From the NCBI GenBank assembly GCA_949775045.1, contig OX459104.1:7667427-7731426 (forward strand): 64,000 bases of DNA, written 5' to 3'. The position numbers were made by a program, and so were the translations under genes. Positions 44,755 through 54,719 of this stretch are shown in pieces. The DNA is from Metridium senile (taxonomy: Eukaryota > Cnidaria > Anthozoa > Actiniaria > Metridiidae). The stretch's first letter is position 1. Each line of letters begins with the position of its first letter. Below the pieces are notes generated by a model. It had not been told where the DNA came from and made no database searches. It saw only the letters and a list, made by a program, of their open reading frames with translations.

Positions 44755-46174
44755 CCTTATGTGCATTGTTTCAATTCTCGCTGTTATAGATGCTAAACTG
44801 TATTTTAAAGTAAAAAGTTGAAGCAAAAGATGTAAATCAGGCCATTAATAAAAGTCAATAAAAGTCAGCTCTTTTTTCATTCATTCTTTCATTCATTCTT
44901 ATATTCCTTCATTCCTTCATAAATTCATTCATACCGTCTATCTATCGTATCCTCATAATCATATATAAGCATTTAAGAATGCGTCTCATGCATTCAAAGT
45001 TAATTTGGTAATTCTTTTAAACTCATTCAATTTAATCCAAAAACATTCACATTTGTTTTAAAAACGACATTATTTGAACATATCTACAATAAAAAGAAAT
45101 AGGTTTTGCACATTTGAATCGTTAAGATATGTCTTCAAAATCATTTTTTATACGTTTTTTTTGAATGAAGTAATAGTTTTATTATTCATCATCTTATGCG
45201 AATCAACTAAAAATCAATTGTTATATCTGTCACGCGTGACACGATGATCTATTACAAACATAGTTTGAAATAACATTATACAACTTATTCTAAGTCTAAA
45301 GACTGTTTATGCTTCATAAAACTAATTTCTTGGAATAGGAATATTTTTGTCAAATGAATAATATTTTTTTGAAAGCATACAAGTTGAATTGCGTGACAGT
45401 CACTTTAGCTATCAATTTGATTGAAAACGCTTCAATAATCAAAAAGAAATAAACTCGACAAAATGCATGACAATTTTAATAGTGCCTCTAGGATATGTAT
45501 TTCCCAGTTAACTTTAGCATATTTTATTAAAAATATATATATATATTTAGATGATTTTTGTGTTGATTTTAGCGTTTGTGAAGTTAGGCGTTAATTAGTG
45601 TAAATTATGCAAAAATCATTGATTGGTTGCTTCGGGAAATCTTTACTTGCATTAATTGTAGAAAGATACCCGCGAATATTATTTTATATATTGTGAAAAT
45701 AAGTATAACTCGAGACATTCAAGTAGTTTTAAGTTTGTTTTTAGGTCCCACTTTTGAGATTTTATTTATCGAATTTCGTACATTTTTGGTTCTCAAGAAA
45801 TAGCTAAAAACCATGGTCCATATATATTCGTGGTATTTATTCACATTTTAGTGAAATGCTCTGATTTTATGCCAGGGAGTACTGAAAATATATGTTATCT
45901 TGGAAGTTTGTTCGAAATTTTGAAAAACTTTGTTGTTTTGACACAGTGCTACTCTAAAAAGTGCAAAAATTCAAGTTCGAAATCGACTCAAATTGGCGAC
46001 GACACGGGCAAAATGTGTTTGGTCGTGTAGCGAAGCCAAAAATTTTTATTTTTCAAAAAACAAATCCACATTGGAGACGTTATACCCAAATGCCTTTCAA
46101 CACACAAAAAATAAAGGAAAACTATTTTCCAAAGATGAAGTCACCGGACCGTTCTTAGAGAGAGTGCCACTTAA

Positions 46175-46600
46175 TTGTTACAAGTAAGTACAAGTAATTT
46201 TTCGATATAGAGAACAATCTGGAGAGAGAGATAAAATTATTGTTATGGTGATTCAAGGTAATTCGTAGGCAAACTTTTATCAAGAATTAAATAACTTGAG
46301 TCGTCGATAAAAAAGTACAACTTCATGTAAACAAATGATGGCGGAAAAAATGGCGGACCAAAATGAGCGGGAAAATAAATGGCAAGCGCGTCCACCAACA
46401 GAAAAGGGCGGGAAAATGAATGCTACACGCGTCAAACTGGTAAAAACAACGAAAAAAGCGGGAAAACAAATGTCATTGGCGAGCAGATTGAGATGTTAAA
46501 AAAGTGATTTATTTTATTTTATAAATATATCCCAGCCGTCATTTCGGTCTAAGTGAATTACGACCTTCATCAAGACAACCTTTTTGAAATATTATGTATG
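46175..46600. other. 3' flank of YOD1, no gene
   Basis: Contains AT-rich sequence and a short repeated pair of phrases (GCGGGAAAA with CAAATG or AAATGA) at 46,360-46,475. No coding evidence. Confidence 0.5.
46507..46517 (-). terminator. Candidate polyadenylation signal of YOD1
   Basis: TTTATTTTATT on the plus strand gives overlapping AATAAA hexamers on the minus strand, about 90 nt downstream of the YOD1 stop codon. Confidence 0.4.
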
Positions 46601-46751
46601 TTAAACTTCTCCAAAGTTGGTGTGTCCGGTTGCCATGGCGTGTTCTTGTGCTTCAGCCTGACCGGTCAAACTGGTATTACAGGCTATACAACGTAGAGTA
46701 AACTTTGAAACATTGGTGAAGTTACGGTTCTGTAAAATAATAATGATTGGA

Positions 46752-46782
<31 letters not shown>

Positions 46783-48232
46783 CGATTATGATGATGATTA
46801 TGATGGTGGTGATGATGATGATGATGGTTATGATGGTTGTGATGATGATAGTGATGATGAATTTGACGACGCTGATCGATGATGACGTGGCGAAGTGCAC
46901 GTGTGGTGATAATAATAATAGTGGTGATGGTGATGGTGATGATTGTGATGATGACGAATTTGTCGACCCTGAAGATGATGATGGTCAAGATCATGATCAT
47001 GATGATGGTGATGATTGTGATTATGATGAATTTGACGACGCTGATGATGACAGTCAAGTGGTGGTGATGATAATAATAGTGGTGATAATAAGAATGATGA
47101 GAATGATTGTAATGATGATGATGGTGATGGTGATGACAAGAATAGTCATGTTGACGATAATGATGTTAATGAGAATTTTGATCATCATTATCATCACCAT
47201 CATCATCACCATTACCACCACCACAATCATCATCATCACCATCATCACCATCATCATCATTTTCACCATCATCATCATCATCACCATCATCACCATCATC
47301 ATCATAACCATCATTGCCATGATCACAACCACCACCACCATTATCATATAATCATCAGTACTATCATCATCATCATCATCATCATAATTAGTTGTACATA
47401 GTTGTACATAAGTGCATCCCCATATCATCATTACCAAGAAGACTTACTTTTTTCGCCTCTGCAGCGAGCTTCAATGCTTGAATCAGTATTGTCTCGTCTG
47501 AACAAGGAAAACTTCTCTGTAGGGGGAGGGGGTCTGGAGGGTTGTGCACCCCAATAGGGTCATAGTGGATTCCATCATATATTAAGAAAACGCGATTTTT
47601 ATATTTCCCATCCTCACCTATAGAAAATAAATGCAATGTTATGATGACGAAAAGAACTAGATGATTGTAGTAATGATGATGATGATGGTAGTATTGATGA
47701 TGATGATGATGATGATTTTAATGGTGATTATGATAAAAGTGAATGGTGGTGGTGATGATGATTATATTAATGATACTGATGATTGTAGTGGTGATTGTGG
47801 TGGTGGTGGTGATTGTGGTGGTGGTGATGATAATGTTGATGATGATGATAGTATTGATGGTGGTGGTGATGATAATGATGATAGGGATGATTGTGATTAT
47901 GGTAGCGATGGTGATGAGGATACTAATTATGATGATAAGGATGATGATGGTACTGATGATACAGGGTAATGGTAAAAATGATGATGACGATGAAGATGAT
48001 GGTGATGATGGTAATGATGATACAGGGTAATGATAGCAATGATTATGATGAAAATGATGATGATGATGGTAATGATGACACAGGATGATGGTAACAATGA
48101 TGATGGTGGTGATGTTTGTGGATTAGTATTTGTAGCTGTACCCACCAAAGCGATCAATTCTCTCTGTTTCTGTGTCCACTACAGCTATTTCAACTTCGTA
48201 ATATTTACTTAATATTGACAATTCAATGGCAC
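46601..48232 (-). CDS. YOD1: YOD1 / OTU1 ubiquitin thioesterase, last three exons (5' part outside the window)
   Basis: Three minus-strand exons join in frame with GT-AG borders: 48,232-48,146, 47,617-47,448 and 46,729-46,601. They encode the C-terminal ~128 residues. The first gives [16 protein letters not shown] and [13 protein letters not shown] of the OTU domain. The second gives the block with the catalytic His, [11 protein letters not shown]. The third gives the C2H2-type zinc finger (C-x2-C, then HAMATGH) and ends HTNFGEV, the conserved tail of YOD1. YOD1 is a cysteine deubiquitinase that works with p97/VCP in ER-associated degradation. The catalytic Cys exon and the UBX-like N-terminus are not in the window. 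They presumably lie beyond 64,000, which would put the Gypsy insertion nest inside an intron. A 16-residue stretch ([16 protein letters not shown]) after the His motif is longer than in some relatives. Confidence 0.92.
46740..47170. repeat. (GAT)n-type triplet microsatellite filling a YOD1 intron
   Basis: Imperfect GAT/GGT repeats on the plus strand, starting within ~15 bp of the 3' splice site of the last YOD1 exon. The Met- or His-rich frames through it are artefacts. Confidence 0.95.
47175..47390. repeat. (ATC)n-type microsatellite, opposite polarity
   Basis: From about 47,175 the plus strand switches from GAT to ATC/ACC triplets. This is the reverse complement of the preceding tract, so the two could fold back on each other within the same intron. 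Confidence 0.95.
47655..48112. repeat. (GAT)n-type microsatellite filling the second YOD1 intron
   Basis: Imperfect GAT/GGT triplets with a twice-repeated phrase GGTAATGATGATACAGGGTAA. It occupies nearly all of the 528-bp intron 47,618-48,145. Confidence 0.95.
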
Positions 48233-48277
48233 CTGATGGTGTTGAAAGTAAATATTAGGATTTATTACATATATTAT

Positions 48278-48441
48278 ATACACCTGCTTGCAAGAATGTT
48301 GTCATATGAAAAAGAAACATTTGTAATTTAGTAACAAAGGAATATCAGGAATAACAAAAGAAAGAGTTCAGTTTGAGTGATCAATTCCTCTCACACTGAA
48401 TTACGAAATTAAGGACAACGTTCTTGCAATTAGGTGTACAT
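48278..48441. mobile_element. Hairpin MITE, family H, copy 3
   Basis: Outer arms CACCTGCTTGCAAGAATGTT and AACGTTCTTGCAATTAGGTG are mirrored. The inner phrase AACATTTGTAATTTAGT and its partner match the copies at 37,461 and 38,015. It lies just upstream of the first visible YOD1 exon, in an intron. Confidence 0.7.
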
Positions 48442-48712
48442 GACACAGGTGAAAAACGCACTGCGCACACTCAGAAATTGGTCGTGTTTAAAATAAAATC
48501 ATTGGACATTTACTGGCGTTTGGTAAATCTTACAAGTTAATAAAGTTTGTGGAAAGTTAGTGTTTATATTTCCCTAACACATTACATTAGTTGTTTTCTT
48601 TCCCTTGTCAAATACTGCAAGAGAAATTCGCTTAATACATAACCACACGAAAACACGAAACCCTTCAGTTAGTCTTTTGTTTTGCTTACGCATGCGCTGT
48701 GCATGTTTCACT
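48442..48712. other. Intronic DNA, nothing recognised
   Basis: AT-rich single-copy-looking sequence without coding evidence on either strand. Confidence 0.4.
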
Positions 48713-49047
48713 AGTAAATTATAGTAAGAGGTTAAATGGATGCACAATAGATGAATGGTGTTGCTATGGATACATCACCTGTTATTACATAGCTGTGGTA
48801 GTAAATTATAGTAAGAGTTAGGTTAAATGGATGCAAAATTGATGAATGGTGTTGCTATGGATACATCACCTGTTATTACATAGCTGTGGTAGTTAATTAT
48901 AGTAAGAGTTAGGTTAAATGGATGCAAAATTGATGAATGGTGTTGCTATGGATACATCACCTGTTATTACATAGCTGTGGTAACAAATTATAGTAAGAGT
49001 TAGGTTAAATGGATGCACAATAGATGAATGGTGTTGCTATGGTAACA
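48713..49047. repeat. 91-bp tandem repeat, ~3.7 units
   Basis: The phrase GGTTAAATGGATGCA recurs at 48730, 48821, 48912 and 49003. Each unit also has GAATGGTGTTGCTATGG and CATCACCTGTTATTACATAG. Confidence 0.9.
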
Positions 49048-49084
49048 ATGTTTAATTACTACAAGTACGGCTACTATCGCCATT

Positions 49085-49148
49085 ATAAAAATTATCATCA
49101 TTATCATCATCACCGTACCATCATCACTGCCATCATCACCATCATCAC
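49085..49148. repeat. (ATC)n microsatellite, left part split by the Gypsy insertion
   Basis: Short CAT/ATC tract that resumes after the 3' LTR at 61,433. The retrotransposon is inserted within it, with ATCAC repeated on each side. Confidence 0.8.
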
Positions 49149-49278
49149 TGTAATGACGTAGCTATATCACGTGACTATATTGAAGCACACGCTCGAGTGG
49201 TAGCTTGTACCTCGGTGTGTTTGTGATTAAATTCAGTTCAGCCGATCGTGTGGTTTCTGTATCTTTTAAGATATTACA
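49149..49278 (+). repeat. 5' LTR of the Gypsy element
   Basis: 130 bp from TGTAATGACGTAGC to AAGATATTACA. Matches the 3' LTR over its full length. Confidence 0.92.
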
Positions 49279-49279
49279 T

Positions 49280-49297
49280 TGGCGACGAGGATAAAGT
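49280..49297 (+). other. Primer-binding site
   Basis: TGGCGACGAGGATAAAG begins one or two bases after the 5' LTR, the usual place and TGG start for a tRNA primer-binding site. The tRNA was not determined. Confidence 0.65.
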
Positions 49298-49337
49298 AAA
49301 GATACGTCAACATTCTGTTAAATCAGGGAAGAGAATT

Positions 49338-49592
49338 ATGGCGACAATTGCGAATTTTGGCGGAGAAATTGAGCATTTCGACATGGACGCCGATAAGTCA
49401 AGTTTAGCGGCAAGATGGCTTGAATGGAAATCGTCCGCTAGTTATATGATTAAGGCAAAAGGAATTACGACTCCAGCACAAAAGAGGCGACACTGTTACA
49501 CACAGCTGGAAGGAAGCTGCAAAAAGTCTACGAAACTCTACCAGAACCGACCGGATTGCCGGATGATGCAAATGTTTTCGATAAAGCAATAG
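49338..49592 (+). pseudogene. Gypsy gag N-terminus, frameshifted
   Basis: ATG at 49,338 opens gag (MATIANFGGEIEHFDMD..). Around 49,485 the sensible gag reading moves to the neighbouring frame, as shown by gag-like sequence resuming there and continuing into the main frame below. A single-base indel would explain it. The codons after the shift in this frame are nonsense. Confidence 0.75.
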
Positions 49593-51585
49593 CAAAGTTG
49601 GATCGCTACTTCGCGGGAAACGTCAACCAGCCCTTCGAACGGCATAAATTTCGTTCAATGCGTCAAGAATCATCTGAGTCAATAGCCAATTTTGTGTCCA
49701 GATTGAGGAGACAGGCAGATTTTTGTGGTTTCGGCGATACAAGAAATACACATGTGCGAGACCAACTCTTCGAAGGTTGTTTATCGCCGAAACTCCGATT
49801 AAAGCTTCTAGAGAAAGGCAACGAGTTATCATTAGATGTTGCTCTACAGATGTCTAGCTGTTATGAGGCCGTAACTCAGCAAGCCAACGAAATGCAAGCC
49901 GATAATGTCAACAAAATTGATGTGAAATTTAGTAGGAATCGTGCAAAGATGGCCGGCCGACCACGTGACACAACTCACCACAGGCAACCCAACAAAAAGG
50001 AAAAAGAGAGAAAATGCTGGAAATGCGGAAGAGAAGGACATTTATCCAAAGATTATTGTTGCCCTGCAAAGAAGGAAAAGTGCAGAAAGTGTGGTCGCAT
50101 TGGTCATTTTGCTAAAGTGTGCAGAAGTAAAGACAGCCAACAATCGAAGGTCTTCAGCCTAGAGAATAAAGAAAGCCCAGACGATGAAATTTTTGCGATA
50201 AATCTAACCCCTGAGGAAGAACCAGAAGTGAAAGTCATTGTGGGAGGTCAAGAAGTCCACGTGTTAATCGACTCGGGTGCTTCATGCAATGTTATTGATC
50301 ATCAACTTTGGAGGCAACTCCAAACGAATGGAATTATTTGCAGAAGCCAGTCTGAAAACAAGTCACTAAGGTCTTACGCAACAGCTAACAAAGTTAAAGT
50401 TGAAACAAAGTTCTGGTCTACAGTTAAGCTTGGTGGCAAGTCTTTAACCGACATTGAATTCCTGGTGATTACAGACAAAGGCAGACCCATCCTCGGGAGA
50501 AAAACAGCAATGGAACTTGGAGTGCTAGAGATCAAGTTACCCGAATCTGAAGTGAATCTCGTAGAGAGTGAGTTCCCGGAACTGTTTAGCGAGAAAGTTG
50601 GAAAGTTGACAAATTATTCTGTTGAACTGCATCTCAAACCTGATGCAAAGTTTGTAGCACAGCCGTGTAGACGTGTACCATATAGTCTTCGAGACAAAGT
50701 AGAGAAGAAACTGATGGAGTTGGAGGATATGGATATCATCGAGAAAGTGGAAGGCCCAACGCCATGCGTTAGCCCGATAGTTGTTGTTCCTAAGCAGAAT
50801 GGAGACATCAGAATATGTGTCGATATGAGAATGGCTAATACAGCTATTGAGCGTTCAAGACACCCCATACCTACTATCGATGATGTGCTGAGTGAGCTCA
50901 GTGGCAACACTGTGTTTACAAAATTAGTTCTAACCATGGGATTCCATCAACTAGAGCTGAAAGAAGGTATCTCAAGAGAAGTCACAACCTTCACAACACA
51001 TGCAGGCCTTTTCAGATATAAACGTCTAATGTTTGGCATCTGCTCAGCGCCGGAATTGTACCAACATGTTATCAATCAAGTTCTTCATGGAGCGGGATGT
51101 GTGGGATGTCAAAACATATTTGACGATATTGTGGTCTATGGTAAAGATGTAGCAGAACATGATGAAAGGCTGAAAAATGTCCTACACACCCTTAAAGAGA
51201 GAGGTTTGACCCTGAACAAGAAGAAATGTGTCTTCCGGATGAATGAGATTGAGTTTATGGGACATTTGCTGTCTGAGAAAGGCATAGGCCCTACAGAGTC
51301 CCGAGTGAAAGCACTACAAGAAGCAAGGGAGCCAAAGGACAGCTCAGAAGTCAGAAGTTTCCTAGGCTTAGTGAATTTCAGCGCACGATATATCAGCAAC
51401 CTGTCCACAAAAGCAGAACCATTGAGGAGATTAACACAGAAGAATACACCCTTTGTGTGGGGAAGGGATCAAAAGAAAGCCTTCACTGAGTTGAAGAATA
51501 GCCTCACAGATGTGGATACACTTGCCTACTTTAACCCTGCAATGAAGACGAGAGTTATTGCTGATGCCAGCCCTGTAGGACTAGG
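49493..51585 (+). pseudogene. Gypsy gag-protease-RT, cut off in RNase H by an insertion
   Basis: Residue numbers count from the ATG at 49,556. Gag capsid-like sequence is followed by two CCHC zinc knuckles starting near residues 154 and 176; the first has an extra residue before its last Cys. The protease motif LIDSGAS has Asp239. In RT, motif C reads FDD (Asp523/524). The motif A position that is normally Asp in KLDL-type sequences is Val458, so RT should be inactive. RNase H begins with the VIADAS motif near 667 and is cut at 51,585 by the Polinton-like element. Gag and pol share one frame, as in several Gypsy lineages. Confidence 0.88.
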
Positions 51586-52759
51586 AGTAGATATGGAATG
51601 CCGATTCTACAACAATAGGCTCCGGCGGAGCCGCCGGAGCGACCGAGAAACAAAGGAAATTCCTGATATTTCAAATTCCTAAGCATGCGTCGAACAAAAG
51701 AAGACGCGGCGTCCTTTTGCAGAACAAAGGAAATTCTCGACTCTAGGATTAAATGTGGCGTCCTATTTCGCTAAACAAAAGAAATTCTTCATATCTAAAA
51801 CTCCTAAGCGTCATTTTTAAAATTCCTTTAATAATAGCGGTTTTTCTAACTACAAACATGCGCGTCACCAAATGCAAATCTTTTGTGTTTAGTTCATTGA
51901 CAAAAGAAATGCTTGATATTGAAGTCAACAAACAAAAATTGTGTTATATCAGTATTTCTTACTGATAGAACACGAGAACGACGGCCATTTAATAGCTTTT
52001 TTTTTTTTTGTGATATTTATTATGATAATGTGTTTTTACAGTCTTGGCGCGTGCCGCGTCACCACCTGCAAATCTATTGTTTAGTTCATAGACAAAAGAA
52101 TTTCTTGTTTTTGAAGTAAAATTGCAATGCTTGCCTATAAATCGAGAAATAAACAAACAAAATTATGGCGTTAGATATTCCTTACTGATATAACAAAAAT
52201 AGACTACGCAGTTCTTTCTTTTTAAACAATAATAAGTGTGCCGAATTAAACAATAACACATCGTAACTAGGTATAGTCAATTAAAGGTTGAATAAGTACA
52301 TTTGTAAACATTGAGTAATTCAACGGGTTTTATTAGCTTTTCTTAATTAAACTTTAACTAACCTTAAAGTTAAAACTTTTAAAACAGTTTTTGCGATTAG
52401 TTTTTGGAGCAATTACTAATCTTACTGATATAACAAGAGAACGAAGAACTTCTTACTTTTCAAACACTAATATTATAATAATGAGTTTGTACAATTAGTC
52501 TGGGCGCGTGCCTATTGTTTAACTTATCCTTGTACATGCTTTGTTTGTTTATCAAATTTAAATCATTAAATGAGTTTGAGCAGTTTGTATTCTATATATA
52601 ATGCTCTATAACTTTTAACATATCCGATAATTGAAAGTATCCATTATATTTCTTCGACTGGCTTTTCTTCCGACTGCGTTAAGTCTGTCAGCCTCGTAGA
52701 GGCATATCTTGTCATGATGAAAATATTATATATTCTGCAAACCAAAGTGGGTTCATAGC

Positions 52760-53071
52760 TCAGAGAGCTTTCTTTGATTTTCTCTTTACGTTTCGAGGTC
52801 TACTGATCTTTTTCCGTCTTTGGACTTGTTGTGGCTTTCTTGGTAAAGATGGTTCATAAACAATGCTATCTTCATACTTTAATTTATTCTTCTCTTTAGA
52901 GTCGAGATAGACAACCACTTTTACTTTCGACTGAAGTTTTGCTTCTTGTAGGCATTTCCTTCGTTCAATGTGATCTAATTGATGTACATCAGTTAGATGA
53001 TTTGATAGTTTCACCAAGTATTTCGCTCCACAATCAGGGATAGGACAATCACGACAGACTCGATTGACCAT
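52760..53071 (-). CDS. C2H2 zinc-finger protein in the left arm (103 aa)
   Basis: Exact counterpart of the gene at 54,408-54,719 in the opposite arm. Starts MVNRVCRDCPIPDC and has one zinc finger, C-x4-C-x10-H-x4-H, within residues ~9-31 (a CxxC pair with Cys6 is also possible). A Lys/Glu-rich middle follows, then a strongly basic tail (RRKKISRPRN, KRKSKK) suited to nuclear import or DNA binding. Function unknown; I infer an element-encoded DNA-binding or regulatory protein. Both copies read outward from the centre toward the termini. Confidence 0.6.
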   Translation of the reverse strand: MVNRVCRDCPIPDCGAKYLVKLSNHLTDVHQLDHIERRKCLQEAKLQSKVKVVVYLDSKEKNKLKYEDSIVYEPSLPRKPQQVQRRKKISRPRNVKRKSKKAL

Positions 53072-53145
53072 GTTGATACTTTGACGTTCTCTTGGAAAAG
53101 ACGACGTTTACCCCAAATGTTCACATTTATCGAGGTTTAAGGCAA

Positions 53146-53250
53146 GGATGAGCAGGACAAAACCCAGGATGAGCAGGACAAAACCCAGGATGATGAGGAC
53201 AAACCCAGGATGATGAGGACAAACCCAGGATGACAAGGACAAACGGGATT
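53146..53250. repeat. ~22-bp minisatellite, five units (left arm)
   Basis: Units GATGAGCAGGACAAAACCCAG / GATGATGAGGACAAACCCAG lie just upstream of the left-arm zinc-finger gene. The mirror set is at 54,236-54,342. Confidence 0.9.
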
Positions 53251-53475
53251 AAATTCAACTTGTTGTGTATTCCCCTAGCCTATTGTGCTGACATTGCAGT
53301 TTTCTCTTTGAGTTTGTCAACATCCCCAGACTTGCCCCGCGATTCCACCAATACAAATACGGAGTTATTCATACATATGGCATACGTTTTAAAAATCAAA
53401 CAAGACTAGACTTTACCGTTTATGAATATATATTTTTATTAAAGATACACATTATGCTTGTACACGATAACATAA

Positions 53476-54075
53476 TCATCTGTGAAATTTGCAATCATGT
53501 GGGTTAAAAGTGTCAAAATTCACCGGACTTTGTATAGGAACTTCTTGTTTCGAAAACAGTTTGTTGAGCAAAAACTTTCTTTGGTTTATGGCTGATTCAG
53601 TTGCTTCTTCCCAGCTATAGTCTTCCATATCAATTAGGTTTTTCTTGGTAGTCATAACTTTTTTATAAAGAGGATCCTTTTTCAAATAGTGCATCCATTT
53701 TAGGTGCTCAAATAGAACCTCCCTGAGTTCTTTTCTGAAAGTAGGAACCACGGCATTACTCGCTTTAACTTTTGCTACTTCATCACTATCCCCATTTTGC
53801 TTATATTTCTGTACCAAATCTTCCCATTCGTCTTCATGCCTTTTGACCGCTTCGCTTTGAAGTCTTTCCCAGACGTTCACTTCGACCCCATCATCCAGCT
53901 CATCCTCTTCATGACTGTCTTCAGAAGAGTCATCGCTTTCCTGGATACTTTCCTCATCACTATGCAAACTTTCATCTTCATAGCCGGAGTCGGAATGAGA
54001 CATGGTTCTCTTATAGCGTTCCCTTTTCAAATGACTATATAAGCTGTCGTCTCCTTTATTATATCTTATCCTCAA
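53476..54075 (-). CDS. Acidic protein in the centre of the Polinton-like element (199 aa)
   Basis: Not recognised. It is the only gene in the ~690-bp unique centre, on the minus strand. Residues ~25-70 are very acidic and Ser-rich (DSGYEDESLHSDEESIQESD, DDSSEDSHEEDELDD). Residues ~70-185 look like a folded helical domain (WERLQSEAVKRHEDEWEDLV, FEHLKWMHYLKKDPLYKKV, YSWEEATESAINQRKFLL). An alternative start is the Met at residue 25, just before the acidic stretch. The 3' end reaches the inverted-arm boundary. The acidic-plus-helical layout would suit a protein partner or activator; no enzyme motif was seen. Confidence 0.55.
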   Translation of the reverse strand: MRIRYNKGDDSLYSHLKRERYKRTMSHSDSGYEDESLHSDEESIQESDDSSEDSHEEDELDDGVEVNVWERLQSEAVKRHEDEWEDLVQKYKQNGDSDEVAKVKASNAVVPTFRKELREVLFEHLKWMHYLKKDPLYKKVMTTKKNLIDMEDYSWEEATESAINQRKFLLNKLFSKQEVPIQSPVNFDTFNPHDCKFHR

Positions 54076-54235
54076 TAAATGTTTTTAAAAAGTATGCCAT
54101 ATATGTATGAATAACTCCGTATTTGTATTGGTGGAATCGCGGGGCAAGTCTGGGGATGTTGACAAACTCAAAGAGAAAACTGCAATGTCAGCACAATAGG
54201 CTAGGGGAATACACAACAAGTTGAATTTAATCCCG

Positions 54236-54342
54236 TTTGTCCTTGTCATCCTGGGTTTGTCCTCATCATCCTGGGTTTGTCCTCATCATCCTGGGTTTTG
54301 TCCTGCTCATCCTGGGTTTTGTCCTGCTCATCCTTGCCTTAA
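54236..54342. repeat. ~22-bp minisatellite, five units (right arm)
   Basis: Mirror image of 53,146-53,250, with units CATCCTGGGTTTGTCCTCAT. Five units in each arm. Confidence 0.9.
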
Positions 54343-54407
54343 ACCTCGATAAATGTGAACATTTGGGGTAAACGTCGTCTTTTCCAAGAGAACGTCAAAG
54401 TATCAAC

Positions 54408-54719
54408 ATGGTCAATCGAGTCTGTCGTGATTGTCCTATCCCTGATTGTGGAGCGAAATACTTGGTGAAACTATCAAATCATCTAACTGATGTACATCAA
54501 TTAGATCACATTGAACGAAGGAAATGCCTACAAGAAGCAAAACTTCAGTCGAAAGTAAAAGTGGTTGTCTATCTCGACTCTAAAGAGAAGAATAAATTAA
54601 AGTATGAAGATAGCATTGTTTATGAACCATCTTTACCAAGAAAGCCACAACAAGTCCAAAGACGGAAAAAGATCAGTAGACCTCGAAACGTAAAGAGAAA
54701 ATCAAAGAAAGCTCTCTGA
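54408..54719 (+). CDS. C2H2 zinc-finger protein in the right arm (103 aa)
   Basis: Identical in predicted protein to the left-arm copy. The ATG follows AAAGTATCAAC. Same single C-x4-C-x10-H-x4-H finger, charged middle (KVKVVVYLDSKEKNKLKYED) and basic tail. Placing the gene in both inverted arms gives the element two copies kept identical by their arm position. Confidence 0.6.
   Translation: MVNRVCRDCPIPDCGAKYLVKLSNHLTDVHQLDHIERRKCLQEAKLQSKVKVVVYLDSKEKNKLKYEDSIVYEPSLPRKPQQVQRRKKISRPRNVKRKSKKAL

Larger units (their letters stand above)
41387..46174. mobile_element. 4.8-kb TTAA-flanked element with ~1-kb inverted arms
   Basis: Ends GTGGCACTCTCTCTAAGAAC and complement, with TTAA on both sides (41,387-41,390 and 46,171-46,174). 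The left arm, to about 42,410, mirrors the right arm from about 45,150, with identity high at the outside and decaying inward. The interior holds a nested MITE, a SINE with an (ATTTT)n tail and another inverted-repeat segment; no transposase is visible. TTAA duplication fits piggyBac or Kolobok; the very long arms resemble foldback elements. Confidence 0.75.
51586..53394. repeat. Left ~1.8-kb terminal inverted repeat
   Basis: Contains a GC-rich palindrome (GGCTCCGGCGGAGCC) near the end. Subterminal motif copies ACAAARGAAATTC lie near 51,650, 51,725, 51,775, 51,903 and 52,090, and three copies of CTTACTGATATAACA-like sequence near 51,958, 52,181 and 52,422. These may be transposition-protein binding sites. 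The zinc-finger gene and five ~22-bp repeats lie further in. Confidence 0.85.

Noticed and set aside
46713..48030. Met-, Ile-, His- and Asp-rich frames
   Set aside because: Translations of GAT/ATC microsatellites that lie in YOD1 introns.
51753..52119. Small frames of 60-70 codons, identical in both Polinton-like arms
   Set aside because: Identity follows from arm identity. The frames overlap each other on both strands, are Lys/Asn/Phe-rich as expected from AT-rich DNA and lack good start contexts.
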